64,000 nt of DNA from Xenopus tropicalis (GCF_000004195.4 NC_030683.2:82476910-82540909); one strand, 5' to 3'. Shown: positions 36,085-49,135, numbered from the stretch's first letter. Numbers and translations: made by a program. Notes: generated by a model not told the origin, from the letters alone.

Positions 36085-36534
36085 TTAAAGGAGAAGAAAA
36101 GTCATTTTGGGATTTTACTGCCAATAGATTTGCCACATTAGTGCTACCTAGAACGCTATATTTATTCTGCAGAAAACTTTATTATACCTGAGTAAAGAGT
36201 CCTAAAAGCTTTCTCTGATTGCAGCTTGCTGTTCACAGCTTCCTGCTTGCAGTCTAGCCATTATAGCTCACACATTATAGATCATACATTCTTGGTGGGG
36301 TGAGTGAGTTTTATGAATTCTTAAGGGTGGGGAGGGCAGGAGAGGGGAGAGAGGAGAGAAATGTGCAGACTCTGTCTCAGGAATGAAGGATGTTTCTGAG
36401 AGAGGAAGTACCCTAAGAACATGTTTACAAAAAAGAAGACAAGAAATCCTTTGTTTCTTTTGATAGAGGAGCATTACTGTAAGTGCTTATGACTGTATTA
36501 GCTTATTTCGTTTTTACCTTTCCTTCTCCTTTAA
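36085..36534 (-). mobile_element. T2/Kolobok-like MITE, opposite orientation
   Basis: Bounded by TTAA, with ends TTAAAGGAGAAGAAAAGTC and ACCTTTCCTTCTCCTTTAA. The interior (TTTTACTGCCAATAGATTTG, GCTACCTAGAACGCTATATT) is the complement of the copies at 7967-8449 and 58029-58507. Length 450 bp. Non-coding. Confidence 0.9.
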
Positions 36535-37834
36535 TAATATTGTTTACTCCAACTTTGGTTTGTCCTGAAACTCAGAATCAGAGGGGCAGTTTGCCATAAA
36601 AGCACAAAAGAAATAATTTATTGCTTAAAACTGTTAGAGACCTTTAGTATAGGAATTAGAGATATTCACCGTACTGCCTTAATTTGGCAGCACTGTTCAT
36701 GAGTGGCAAACAGGGGTAGCATGTAGATGCCATCCTCATGTCCCCTAACTTGCACATCATTGAGATATGGAAGGTTGGGAGCACTGATGGACAAGGCTAG
36801 CTTGCGCTGCCAGAGCTATGCTGAGCACCAGATATGCATGGTGCAGACAGACCTAGGTAAGTAGTGCCCTTTGCATGATCATTAAGGGGTATGCTTTTGC
36901 ACTTCTACCTGGGGCCGTCATAAATCATCCCTCATCCCTGTTTCACAATTGAGTGAATGAAAATTTTCTAATAGCTGGAATAAAATGTATTGTACACCCA
37001 GATATGGGTGCAGTGCACTAGATTAGTTATCATCAATTACAAGTTACCAAATTTTAACCCTTTGTGTGCAGCCCACCGTAAAATCTAGGGCACCGACTTT
37101 TACTATAAGTAGCATTTCAGACCTGCTGTAGATTCAGATTTTCCTGTGTCTTTTTGATCAGTGCTGAGCCATGTGTTTTTGGTAAACCAGATAAAGAAAA
37201 GGGTTAATCACAGAGAAAAAACTAATCAGATTAAAAAATGAGAGTTGGGAATTGGCATTGTGTATTAAGGAACTCTCTCTTTCAGATAATAGATCCAGTA
37301 CCTGCACAAACTTAGCAATGAAGCGGTATGTGATTTTTACACATTACAGCACAGCAACATTATGGTTGTGACTTGTGTAATGTATACTATTACGGAGCTG
37401 TCATGGGGAGAGATTGCCATGCTTGGGAATATGCTATATCATCAGGTGCTAAACTGACATGGGAAGAGATTTCACATTCATCAATATGCAGTATATAATA
37501 GTACTAACCTGTCAAAGGCAGGAAATTTTCCATTTGAAAAAAAGTCAATATATACCGTCCTAATGCTGAACTGGGGAGATTTACTCATTCTTACAGAAAT
37601 GTAGGATATAATGATAGCTCACGCAGAGTAAATTCCTCAATAGTTCCGAGGTTCCACAGGCAGATATACTCTCTAATTTGTGGATATAAACTCCATATTT
37701 AAATATAGGAATAGATTACCTGCTGTGCATAAGAAAATAAACTATACAGTAGTTCTGAGCCATTCCCTGTAGAAGTTTTCATATAGAGGTACCAGACTTA
37801 TACAGAAAGTATTCCAAGAACTGATGGTTAGCTC
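36535..37834. other. No gene seen
   Basis: AT-rich, no repeat family recognised and no exon supported. Confidence 0.35.
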
Positions 37835-38004
37835 TAGTGATGAGCAAGACTTTTTTAAGCTACCACAACTTTTTTGATACGACCAAGACTTTCTTTCCCT
37901 TAACAATTTTTTTTTTGCGGCAAATTTTTGCAGCAGCTTCGTGAAAACATTCGCCAACCTTTTGCAGTGAATTCATGTTTGCCAAAAAAATGCACCTATC
38001 ACTA
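37835..38004. mobile_element. hAT-like MITE with TAGTGATGAGC end, decayed copy
   Basis: It starts TAGTGATGAGCAAG and ends ACCTATCACTA. The flanks GTTAGCTC and GTTTACTC agree at six of eight positions, consistent with an old 8-bp duplication. The interior carries GCGGCAAATTTTTGCAGC-like words shared with 40641-40960. Length 170 bp. Confidence 0.65.
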
Positions 38005-38141
38005 GTTTACTCCATTTGATAAGTAGCAGCGGGAATATTTTTGTTGGGCATAAGTTTCAGTGCTGTATATTAGTACTACAGTGGATTCATTCGTTTATTA
38101 GTCCGTAATATGTTTGATTATTGCTTTATCTGGTGGTATAA

Positions 38142-38195
38142 CACCATTTTAGTGCACTTCTGTTAACACCCTTTTAGTGCACTTCTGTTATATCC
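38142..38195. repeat. Short tandem duplication
   Basis: Two copies of a 27-base unit built on TTTTAGTGCACTTCTGTTA. Likely replication slippage. Confidence 0.7.
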
Positions 38196-38499
38196 CTTAA
38201 AACACATTATAAAGCATCTGTTGGGGCATCTATTTAGTGGCTTTCTAATGTGTATACATGTTTAGTATAGAGCATCAATAAGAAGTTATTTGAAATTTTG
38301 TTCTGTTATATTCCCATATTCTTTATTATAGTGACAGGTACTAAGCATTGAGCCTTTTGGACTTCACCCTTATTAGTTCATATTCTATTTATTATGTACT
38401 CTGAATAAGATTTTGGAGGTCTGTGGTGACACACAGATGTAGCACCTTTGTTGTGTCCCCTGTTTTTTCCTATGGTCGGACACATGTCCTCCTCTCTGT

Positions 38500-38880
38500 A
38501 GAGAGACCCGGCTCTGTGTGTTCACTTATCAGTCCTCCACTCAAAACCACCCCAAGAGATGGATTTTCTGGCACCTGCCAAACTCTGGATGGGCTCTGAC
38601 CTTTGTAACTCGCTGCGTGAAGCTTTATCAACAGGGGCCCCCTTCCCATCCCCTCTGCTCTCCTTTGCCAGCTCATTCACAGAAAAAGAAAGTGGAGGGG
38701 TGAGAGCCTTTCAAAGGTACAATCTGTGAGGTTAATAAGAGGGATCCCGCAGGGGAAGCATGCCGGGGGGAGAGCCAGCAATAACCTTTTCTATGGAAAT
38801 ATGTGTCAATCAAATCCAGCCATTGGAAGGTAGATGTTTTTTTTGTTTCCTCTACCCACAGAGAGACAAACATTCAGTGT
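38500..38880. promoter_or_regulatory. Candidate conserved non-coding element
   Basis: Repeat-free, GC-balanced tract. Near 38805 it has ATGTGTCAATCAAATCC, which contains a TGTCAATCAA-like PBX/MEIS-type core, followed by CAGCCATTGG. Open frames here have no protein motif. The call rests on composition and motif clustering only. Confidence 0.3.
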
Positions 38881-39681
38881 TTAAAATAGCTTGTGTGTGA
38901 CAACATGTAACCCTTCTTATACCAAAATCTCTGCTTTACAATGGAACCCACCCATGCTTTCAGCAAGGTCTTAAAAAAGAAAATTACATTCATTTAACAA
39001 TAAATCAGGTAAGGTATATGCAATATAATTGTGTACCTATCTCATATATACTGTCATTTGCTGTTCATATTGGGTGTGTGGTAGTATAAAGACTTAATAA
39101 ATTAATACTCTAGGGTCTTAAAGGACCCTAGTCTTTTTAATGTATTTAGGTATATGGATGTTTTAATATTAGCTAACGCCATGAAGCCATATAATATAAT
39201 ACGCAACTGGGAAGAGAATACTATTTAAAGCAATAAAAAGGAGCATTTGCAGAACAAAATAAATCAGGATTCATTGGGGTGTTGCCTTGCATGACCTTGG
39301 GGAAGACTAGAATTGATTGTCTTCCTACTTACAAAACAATGGGCCTGATTCACTAAAGTGCAATAAAATGTGCGCTATTTTTAGAGTGTGCTATAAATTT
39401 TACTGAGTCTTAATTTTGGCGATTTTTCGCACGATTCACTATAAGCATACTTGCGCTTTTTTACGCGCGATATTGCATGCGTTATTTAACTCGCGAAGAC
39501 TATTTCAATGTGGTATTTGCCGGTACATGCGCTAAATTACGCACGCGAATAGTCGCCGAATATGAATGGTAGCATAGAAATAGTGTATAAAAATTGTCGC
39601 CACATATAAATGGTGTATATAAATATTAGCCACATATAAATGGTAGCATATAAATGGTAGATGCTTATAAATAGTAGCCAC

Positions 39682-39901
39682 TAGTTGTGCGGGCAAAAAA
39701 ATTGTTGCCCGTGACTATTATTTTTTGACGCTTGTATAAATTTTTGGATGTGTGTTGAATTTTTGCGTGGCAAATTTTTTCATGCGTTTTGCCATTGGCG
39801 GATTGTTTTGCGAAACGCATGAAAAAATCCGTCGCGAAAAAATTCAGCGCACGTCCAAAAATTCGCTGCGAATCCATGCCTGGCGAAACATTTCATCACT
39901 T
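39682..39901. mobile_element. hAT-like MITE nested in the palindromic element
   Basis: The left end TAGTTGTGCGGG and right end TTTCATCACTT are diverged versions of the TAGTGATG end. The flanks GTAGCCAC and GTAGCCAA form an 8-bp duplication with one mismatch. The interior includes a hairpin around TTTTTTCATGCGTTTTGCCA...GCGAAACGCATGAAAAAA. Being nested dates it after the host palindrome. Confidence 0.7.
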
Positions 39902-40034
39902 GTAGCCAAATATAAATAGTCGCGCAAATGAACGCACGCCATGTTAGCCATACACGCCAATACTTGCGGAAAATTACTGTATTAAAAATGAACATTTCGC
40001 TGCAAACTGGCGGCTGGTTCACTCTAGGGGAAAC

Positions 40035-40265
40035 ACAGACTTCAATAAATAACATTGCAAAGTCCATATTTTATTGCAAAAAACTCATTTACTGTACTTT
40101 TCTATAATTATCGCCTGCCTGTAGTAGGAGTTAATTTTGAGTAAAATTGAGTAAAAAGACACATACTTGAATAAATAACACTGTAAGTCCATATTTTATT
40201 GCAAAAAAAACATTTACTGTACTTTTCTATAATTTTTCGCCTGCCTGTAGTAGGTGTTAATTTTC
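40035..40265. repeat. Tandem duplication of about 125 bp
   Basis: Two copies share AGTCCATATTTTATTGCAAA, TTTACTGTACTTTTCTATAA and TCGCCTGCCTGTAGTAGG. Both lie in the right arm of the palindromic element only, so they arose after the element was formed or define a longer variant of it. Confidence 0.88.
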
Positions 40266-40640
40266 GCATAGCCGAATGCGATATTTAGCGCGCAAAAGTT
40301 ATAGTGAATCATGTGATCGTATTCTTTTCAGCGCGGAAATTAACGCATGCGGTAAAACTAGCGCGAGAAATACCGCATTCGAAAATGACGATTTATCGCA
40401 CGCGATAATACTATGGTGAATCACGCACAAATTATTGCGTCTTTTTTACCGCAAAAAAGCGTGCGATAATTTTTATTGCACTTTAGTGAATCAGGCCCAA
40501 TATCTCTGTTTCTAAACAGGTCGTATATACACTTTACTTTCCAATTAATGTTAAGTTAAAGCTTCCAGTTTAGTTATTTTGCAAAGGGATCCTTATTTAT
40601 TTGTATAATTGTGTTTTTGGTACATGAGAGTGGCTATAAA

Positions 40641-40960
40641 TAGTGATGAGCTTTTGTTTTCACCAGAAATGGATCTGCAGCAAAATTCTGCATTTCGCCA
40701 TTTATGAATTGTTTTGCAAAACTTCCACAAAATTTTGCTGCAAAAAAATCGTGTTCACTTTCAAAAAGGCACGGTCGTGTAAACAAAAGGCACGGTAGAG
40801 TAAAAAAGGGCGTGGTCATGTAAAAAAAGCATGGTTGCTTCAAAAAAGGTCACAGTCAAGTCAAAAAAGGGCGCAGCTGTGTCAAAAAGTCAAGCGCATC
40901 AAAAAAGTTGCGTGGTTCCCACATTTCGTGAATTGCTCAGGAAAAATTTGCTCATCACTA
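40641..40960. mobile_element. hAT-like MITE with perfect 8-bp target duplication
   Basis: The ends TAGTGATGAGC and GCTCATCACTA are perfect 11-bp inverted repeats, and GCTATAAA flanks both sides (40633-40640 and 40961-40968), a perfect 8-bp duplication. This supports the hAT superfamily for the whole TAGTGATGAGC family. The interior has several AAAAAAGG(C/T)(G/A)C(G/A)GT units in a loose tandem (40765-40910). Non-coding, 320 bp. Confidence 0.85.
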
Positions 40961-40968
40961 GCTATAAA

Positions 40969-43900
40969 GAAGTTAACTGATCCAAACTTCCAAGTGCTGT
41001 CTGGTTGCCAAATTATCAGGTGGACTGCACCCTTTGATTTACTAAGCATGTTTTAGACATAGGAGTGTAATTTACCTAGAAACAAAACCCATACATATTG
41101 CTTTAATAACTGATTATTATAATGTATTTTAAATGAGATTTGCTTTATAAAATCAAAGTGACTGAAAAAAAATTAAACATGAAGAGAAAGGGGTTACTAC
41201 TTAGATAACTAACCTTGGTTGTGGGAGTTAAAGCTCACCCACTACCTAATATTTGGAAAGATATTTTTTTCTGAAGCAACAAAATGATGAGTAACTAAGT
41301 GTAGATTGTCAGTGACACACTCACTGTGTCATGGTGGAGAGGGGCCTTCCTGCTGTAAATTAGCAGCGACAGCTTTGGACAGTGCTGGTTCTCTTGCTAA
41401 TGTAGAATAATTTGACTGCAGATAACTGGGGACAGATTTGGAATGCGATGCCCTAAATGCAGATTATCAAGGACAGGACAAGATCAAGTTTATGAGTTCT
41501 GTAACATGGTTTGTACAGTAACACCCCAGCAGCAGAAAATAAGATTTCAGTCTTTCTATTTCATGTAGCATAGCCCTTACCTGTGTATTGCTTGGGTGGA
41601 CTCATTCAATGCTGGGGTTATGAGACAAATTAATTCAGTGCTAAGATGCGACAGTATGTTATATGGAAATATGTCCTCGGTTTATAAAGAATACAATCAA
41701 TCTTGTATTTTTGTTCAAGGATTGAACCTTTAAAAACAGAGGAAACACAAACTGTGCTGTGCTTGTACTCTCTGTATAATGCCACATCCATTAAAAGTCA
41801 TCAGATTACTGTAAAATTCTCCCATCCGAAGGATTTCTATGACAAACAAACACAAAAGGGTATTAAGGGGCTATAGGATTCCTGCTCCCTTGGTCCCAAA
41901 AATTTATGAATAACTTCCTTCCTTTAGTTTGTGCTCTGATGACACCAATTGGCTTTCTAATGTTCTACCTATATGGTATAAAATTAAAGGAAGGTTTTGG
42001 AATTCCCATATATGTGAATACCAATTCTTAAAAATGTCCAAATGCAGTATGGAGTCCACCTGCTGGCTAGCTTACCCATACTGTGTCTTAACTAACTTTC
42101 TTATCCACTCACTTAACATGGCTTCTATCCTCATCCAGTGCCTATTTAGGATAACCTCATATCTCAAACCTTTACATCTCTGATAGTTGTTGCTTAAATA
42201 TTTTGGGTTCACTTACTAATCTTTCAACCCAGTCAAACAGACTCACTGGGATGGAGTCCCTGGTATGACAGAAGCTTTAATAGTGTAAAATCTTATTCAT
42301 GTCAGTTGTTTTTTTAGCGTTGTTGTACATATTACCCAGAATGCTCTATGAGAACCAGCGTATGGGGAGGATAAAATAACAGAAGGTGGGTGCAATTAGC
42401 ATGTAACTAATAACTAGTGCAGCTGATGTGAGTGTTACAATCTGGGGTAGGGGAGCCAAGGGAAGCAGGAAGGAGGAAGTATGTGAGGTACTTGCTGAAG
42501 AAAGGAGTTGTGTGGAGAAAACCAAGGCTGTTGTAAACAGATATATGGAATAATTACCCTATGTGGGGTTAGGACATTGCTGTAAAGAGCAAGACCTGTG
42601 TGGCCTGTGTTAGTTATTGTTTCTTACATACTGTTACAAGTTACTCATCTCTTGACAACTCCATTGTGGATAAAACAGACAGATTTCTGTTTAAAGTAAC
42701 CCTGGATGTTGCTGCATTTTTACTTTGAGAAGTTATTGCCAAGGCAATTATTCCATTGAATTCCCACAGTAAATATATATATATATATTTTGTTAATATT
42801 AGTCATAAGCTGTCCTTAGATGCCATTGTGTGAAACACCAATTTCCTGTATAGACATCTTTTGTCTGTATTGGCTCACATTATGTGAAATAAAAATCCAG
42901 AACTAGATGAGCATGAATACATGAATTATGAGCTTCCCTACTGTATATATGTTCTTGCTAAATGTAATGTTTAGCTTTAACAGCGTGTAAGCTTGTCCTG
43001 CTCATATGGACACATAAACTCACCTTATGTTACATGTATACATGTGTAAGCCTGTCTTGATTGTTATATTGTTATATGGGCAGATTTAACCCTAGAACAG
43101 TGTAAAGCTGTCCTGATCATAACGATGCATGAGCTCACCTTATTTATAATTAAAATCCTGCACTATGTAAGCCAATTCTCTTCATGTGTTGCCAAGTCAT
43201 TACATTAGATAGAGACACAAGGCTGCATAGGCCTGTCCTGATGATATGCAGTCAGGAGACCATCGTACATTCAACAAAAAATATCTTTTACTATGCTTCA
43301 TTTTCGTTAGATATTAAAGAAATGGAGATAAAGCATATTTTCTTTCTGTCCACTGCCTCACTCCCTCACGCCTCAGTCAGTCGGATATCTAACTTGCTGC
43401 TCGGAGAATATCCTTCTGATTTATTATACCCAAAGTGAAGTGATGTGTAAACCTGACACATTTGATAACCTCCTGTGAAGTATTCTCACTCACCAGCAGA
43501 TTGAAAAATAAATGAAAAATACGCAGGAATCTGAAAAGTGTCGGATTCCCGTCCCCAGAATTGGCTCTGCTCATTCTAAGGGTTCAGATTGCACTAAACA
43601 ACCAGCCTTGTGTCTCTATCTAAAAACAGGAAATAGTATGATGCAGAATGGAACTACATATAAACATACTTTAATTTATTGGCATGGAATGCTCACACCG
43701 TGACTCTGCTGAAAACATAGTTTTATTTAACACTTAAACCTCTTTTGACTCCAAAAATGCAGATACTTTTCAAGTGAAGTGAAAACTCTCACACACATTG
43801 GACTTTTGTAGCAGTTGGTTTTATAAAGAAGACATTACATTATTTGGTTCATATGAGGCTGTACTTAATATAAGAGTAGTGGTGACTCAATGAGAAGCAT

Positions 43901-44391
43901 TGGGAAAGACAATGGTAATAATTCTATCAGTCTGAAGGCCTGCCAATGGGTCCAACCCAGACCCCAAAGCTGTGGCTGGGTATTAGACATCAAATTCAGA
44001 CTTTATTACATTATTAAACATAACAGCAAACCTACACTTTATGTCAACAGCTAAACAAGTCAACAGGCATGAAATAAAAACAGAACCTAGAGGTCAATTT
44101 CTGCAAAAGGTGGGCAAACTGTAGGATTATGGTCTTCCCCTACAGCTTAACTCAACAAATTTGTATGCAACACATACTGTGGTAAGGGTGAAACCACCCA
44201 AAGCTGTGGCACTAAAAGATAAAGTGCAATGAATAAAAATAAAATTAATAAATGTCTGAATACATGCAAAAAGAAAACAATATAGTTTTCCTGCTTTAAG
44301 AGAGGGAGATGGGATGCCTTTCCTAAAATCAGTCATAGAAACAATTAGTTCAAGGGGCAAGGGTTTCAGTCACTCCTGCTAGCAGCCATAA
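40969..44391. other. No gene seen; two candidate conserved tracts
   Basis: The segments 41345-41500 and 41650-41850 are repeat-free, balanced in composition and without frames, as conserved intronic elements often are. 42773-42790 is an (AT)n run. From 42950 to 43230 the phrases GTAAGC(C/T)TGTCCTGAT and GAGCTCACCTTAT recur at roughly 60-100-base spacing, a diverged tandem repeat. Confidence 0.35.
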
Positions 44392-44800
44392 GTTGGTTGA
44401 AAAAAGACCATGAGGTTCAACACTTTCAAGCACACCTCCACACACACACACACATAGATCCATACCAACCTATACATTCACATACATAAAATATATATAT
44501 CAACACCAATACTAATTGTAGATTCCAGTATTACAAGAATTGTACAGAGTAATCAAGTTCTGTTGCAGGCACCTTTTTTCAGAGAAAACAACCCCAACCA
44601 TGTCTAACCTCCTAGTTTCAATCGTCCATCCCACTTACCAGTTTAGTTGCACGTCTTTGCACTTTCTCCAGCTCATTCATATCCTTCCTAAGGACTGGAG
44701 CCCAAAACTGCACCGCATACTCAAGGTGAGGCCTTACCAGAGACCTTTAGAAAATAATGTTTCATTCCTTGAGTTAACGCCCTTTTATATGCAAGACAAG
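44392..44800 (-). mobile_element. CR1-type LINE 3' fragment
   Basis: The complement matches the 3' end of the CR1 copy at 2892-4938. It has the TTGAAAAAAGACCATGAGG tail, the UTR, and the coding part corresponding to WAPVLKK and the ERVQR region, ending near CTTGCATATAAAAGGGC on the minus strand. About 250 bases between the UTR and the KRRLRG region are missing. The 3' tail carries a (CA)n expansion (44425-44442). Dead copy. Confidence 0.85.
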
Positions 44801-44933
44801 ACAGCCATCCACTATTGTGTGTTTAAACCAAAACTGTTCCCTGGTTGGCCCAGCAGCCACAGCCCACTCAATCTTCCAGTAGGGAAGGCTGTTGGGCGTG
44901 TCTAATAAGTCATATGTAATCATAGTAATCATT

Positions 44934-45042
44934 ACATAACCAGGATATTGTTTGAGGGTAAGTATTGTTGGAACACATAGCAGGGCTATGTAACCAGGGT
45001 GTTGTTGGAGGGGCAAGTATTATTGGAACACATAGCAGTGAT
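44934..45042. repeat. Tandem duplication of about 55 bp
   Basis: Two diverged copies share GTAACCAGG.T.TTGTT(T/G)GAGGG and ATTGGAACACATAGCAG. Confidence 0.82.
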
Positions 45043-48000
45043 GCCTAGTGTTGTAGGTTTCTACAGGGTGGAAATTATCTAGGGTTTCCATATGTATTAA
45101 GCTGTATTATGAATGCTGGGAAATTTATTGTGTGTGTTAATGGCAAAAATGTGTTATTAATTTCAAATCACCAAGGGTTATAATATATGAGAATATATTG
45201 ATTTACTGTTAGTCGTGAATCTATGTGAGCAGATATTGTTGCAGAGGTGCTCCAGAATACTGCTGTATAGCTCATAAATCTTGGATTCCATGAAAGGAAA
45301 TTAAGGGAATTACATCAACAAGAGCCCTCTTTTGAAATGACAAAGTGTCTGAAAAAGGAAGATTCCAGCAAGCTTTAGATTAAGGGAACCTGATTTTGCA
45401 GATGAAAATGGGTCCATTGAGGTCTCAAGTCATAGCAGGAAAAAATCTGTCTCAGCATGGTATCTGTACCAGTGACAATAATGTATTGATCTGCTTAGTG
45501 CTACTTTATGCTGATAGAAATGCAGAGATAGTCATCAGCAGGACATTTACAGCTATTTGTCATATAAGGCTTCTTCTTTTAGTGTAAATAAATAATGCAC
45601 AAACTGTAAAAAATATTAAAGAAAAATGAATGCACATTTTATATATTTTATATTATTTGTGAATTTCTTGACGTAATCTTCATTTTTCCTGCTGCAAACA
45701 ATTTCTTTGGGCATGTAACTTGATTTCTGATTTATTCAGCCATTTGAAATGCCCACCTTAGCCCAGTTCAGTCAAGCAAAAGGTGATTTGGTCATTCAGG
45801 CCATGAATTGATTATTTAATCAACATTTAAATGTGTGTGATGGGGTAGTCACTCAACTGATTACCTCACTCACTGTCTAAAGCAGTTCTGTACTGTAATT
45901 TTTTATGCAGCTCAGTGGATACCTAAACTGAGCCTTTTAGGCTGGTGGAAAGTCTAAATTCTCTGGACTCAAAAAGCCAACTGGTTCAGAACAGCTGGCA
46001 ACCAAAATCTGCTGGTGTATGGCCACCTTCATACTTTAATGAGGAGAAAAGGAAAGAAGCAGAGCCCTAGGCTGGGGGATAGTGTGTGGTGGAAAATAAA
46101 GTAGATCTACAAACAATTGCATTGGACTCATTAGTGCTGCTTTTTGTTATAAATAAGCTGTTTGACCCAGACCAAGCTTTGCTCTCATTATACCCTGATA
46201 TTTCATGTACTTTCATAAGGACATCATAGTCTGAACCTGAACATTGAAGCTGAGATCTGTAAGTCACCCCTACAGAGCTAATAAATATAGCACTGTCAAA
46301 ATTTGTGCAGGGCAATCTCCAGCTAAGAGCAATAACTTTGCATATTATAATAAAGCTCTAGTACTAAGTTTCAGCTTGTCCCTAATTATCTGAAGCAAGT
46401 TGTCTACCCTGTATATAATTGTCATCTTAAACTGTATAAGCTTGTCCTGATGATAAGAAAAGAAGCCAAGAGGTCCAGTCACATTGGATAAAACATATCA
46501 TATAAAATAAGAAGGTAGTACTTGTCAACTCAATATCAAAAGGGTGAAACAACCACACCTTTTATAGCAATTCAGTCCAAGTCTATCCTTGATAATTTGT
46601 AGTCAGGTGGTCACGCTACCTTGGATAAATCCTAGCAACATCAGAACCAGTCCCTCATAATGTCTCTGATGCATGCACATGTCTCGGGGTCTCCCTAGCT
46701 ACAGCCCCATTGTAAATGCAGAGGGAGTCCAGGCAGCTGCAAGAGCAGTAATTAGGGTCTATACATCCTTCACAAGCACTAACTAGGTCAGTATTTCTGG
46801 TGGCAGACAGTGACTAAGTGCCAATCTGCTTAATATGAGCATTGTTTATAAATGCTGAGGGTTGAAAACAGGAACGATAAGTCATTCTTACTGGTGCGCT
46901 CGCAACAGAATAACAAGAAGTTGATAGAGGGGGTAGAGGGATAAAGGGAGAGAATGTGAGAGGAGTGAAGGAAAGAGTGAGCCCAAAAAAGGCTATAAAA
47001 CAAGTAACGGCACCATTAGGTGTTCAGGCTTCAACCCCAGCATGACGAGAAAAGAAAGCACAAGGACTGAGAGCAGTTGTTTCTCACTATCATTATGAAC
47101 AACTTGATTCAAGAACTTGTTTATCTTCTACCATGTAAAAATGAATCCCTTGAATTTCATTTTCTCATTGTGTTTGAACAGAATGCTATGCTAGTCATCT
47201 GAGCATACATACATTATAAAGTACTGTATATTTATCAGTGTATATATTCTCAGCACTATTCTACAGAGAAATAACTTCATTGTGTGAGGATTTGGTATAT
47301 AGATAGTGTATATTGTTATTATGTATGTAGCATCCTTTTGCTGTGAATTGATCACTAGCTTGGTGTAAGGACAGAGGCATGTGGCTGTTCTTTTTATCTT
47401 GAAGATCAGTGTAGTGTTGAGCACACTTAGATCAGGTCATCAAAACAAGAAGAGAATGTGCAATTTGAACCACCTTAAGAACTAGATCTCTTAAGAAGTT
47501 AAATGGCGGAGGGGTAAGTTATTAATCCCACTGCGAACTAATTAGCATGAGTGTTGATTTGCTCAGTGCTGGACACACTTAAGTCTGGCAGCCAAAGTAA
47601 TTAAGTGCCGGGCACAGTGTGACTGCTACAGCATTCACAGATTCGGTGTGTGCAGTGCTGAGCAGACCAGGGTCTTGATGCCATAGTAATGAGAAAGTGG
47701 TTTGCGCAGCCGTATAGGAAGCTGGCATTATCCCAAACACAGGGAAGCTGCATACCACAAAGCAGAAAGAGGGAGAACGTTATGGAACAGAGAGAGGGAA
47801 GGGCAGGTTTCAGAAAGTAGAAATCCAGCAGAGAGAAGAGGTGGGGGCAGAGGACAAAGAAGACAAAATTGACACATGGCAAGGGACACATATGGGGCTG
47901 ACAGTCAAAATATTTCAGGGGAGAAACATTGGAGAAGAGGAGAGAATGGCACAAACACAGACAAATACATCTATAACACAAAAATGGCAGACAAACAAGA

Positions 48001-48930
48001 GGTAGACAAAAAGCAGTCATGAAAAAGAATAGGCAAAAAAAACAAATAGGTTAGAAAAAAATAACATGAGAACATGAAAGAAACAGAAAGATGAGAGCAG
48101 CATAGGCACAGATTGAAGAGACAGGTATAGAGGAGAGGAAGATTCTGACACATGCAGAGGAGCCTGTCATACATTGGTATATACATATAAGGCAGATTTA
48201 AACTAATGCTTACACATTTAGTATAAACTGACTCTTGTGCATTAGAGGTACCATTTGTCAACATTCCATTTTCAGAACATGCTTTGATTCGGTTACTAAA
48301 ACTAGGCAAGACATATTACAAAGTCAATTTAGTGAGGCTAGTAAAGAGATCACAAACAGACTGAGTTTTGTGTGATTGAATGACAGCACAGATAAAATAA
48401 TAAAACTACAAGGAGATTAGCTCTTGTACATTCTGTGATGCAGCCTTTTTTTAGTTGAAACTCCAAACCATTTGTTTTTAAAATAGAAGCAGTACCATTA
48501 GAACTTTTTTAATTGCAAGAGAAAACTTCCTTTTCATTTGTGATGTAGCTTTTGATCAATACTAATAATCAGCACTTAGCATAAAAAAAGGAATAGATGG
48601 AATTCTGTTTGTTAGGCATCTCAAAGTATGCAGTAATGAGGACAACACTGTGTACTGCCCCAGGACATGATTACCTTAACTCCTCATATCCCAATGATAA
48701 ACATAACTGCATCACAAACCCAGAGAGAAAAGAGACATAAAAAGCAATACTTTCCAACAGTGATTCTGTTCACCTGAAATTATTCGGTATTTAAGTGTAG
48801 CTTATTTAGTAAGTCATATAAACACAACCTTATCAGTGAGCTGTATTTAAAGGGATATACAGGAAGTGACATTATGAACATCATACACCAAAATGACACC
48901 TATTAAAGCATTATATACAGTAGGAAACAT
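45043..48930. other. No gene seen; one candidate conserved tract at 47460-47660
   Basis: No supported exon. 47460-47660 has TTAATCCCACTGCGAACTAA, CTAATTAGCATGAG and AAAGTAATTAAGTGC in repeat-free DNA. The purine-rich stretch 47760-48120 yields open frames rich in Cys, Leu and Phe on the minus strand that are composition artefacts. Confidence 0.35.
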
Positions 48931-48932
48931 AG

Positions 48933-49135
48933 GGGCGGATTCACTGAAGGTCGATAAGGCTTATCGCATGCTTTTTTACGTTAAGGCAACCGCGATTTGG
49001 GGAAATTGCAGCGCAGCATATGCCATCCCACTAGCGACTTACATTCAAGCCGGTGGGATGGCATATCGGGGAGATTAGTCACCTGCAACAAGGAAGATTT
49101 ATTGCAGGCGACTAATCTCCCTGTCTGCCATGGCA
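48933..49135. mobile_element. Partial palindromic MITE (GGGGCGGATTCACTGAAGG end)
   Basis: It begins like the GGGCCTGATTCACTAAAG family. It holds two internal stem pairs, ATGCCATCCCACTAGCG with its partner near GGTGGGATGGCAT, and GGGGAGATTAGTC with GACTAATCTCCC. The far terminal repeat was not found. Confidence 0.6.

Larger units (their letters stand above)
39341..40498. mobile_element. Long palindromic MITE with AAT target duplication
   Basis: The ends GGGCCTGATTCACTAAAGTG and its complement CACTTTAGTGAATCAGGCCC are perfect over at least 20 bases, and AAT flanks both sides. The arms are rich in GCGCGATA and CGCATGCG words. The 1158-bp length is explained partly by a nested hAT-like MITE (39682-39901), short ATAAATGGTAGC tandem units (39555-39680) and an internal duplication at 40035-40265. 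The 3-bp duplication again suggests a Harbinger-type origin. No transposase. Confidence 0.85.

Noticed and set aside
47601..48309. Two long minus-strand frames rich in Cys, Leu and Phe
   Set aside because: The plus strand is a purine-rich, stop-poor tract, so the minus-strand frames are compositional; no signal or domain pattern is convincing.
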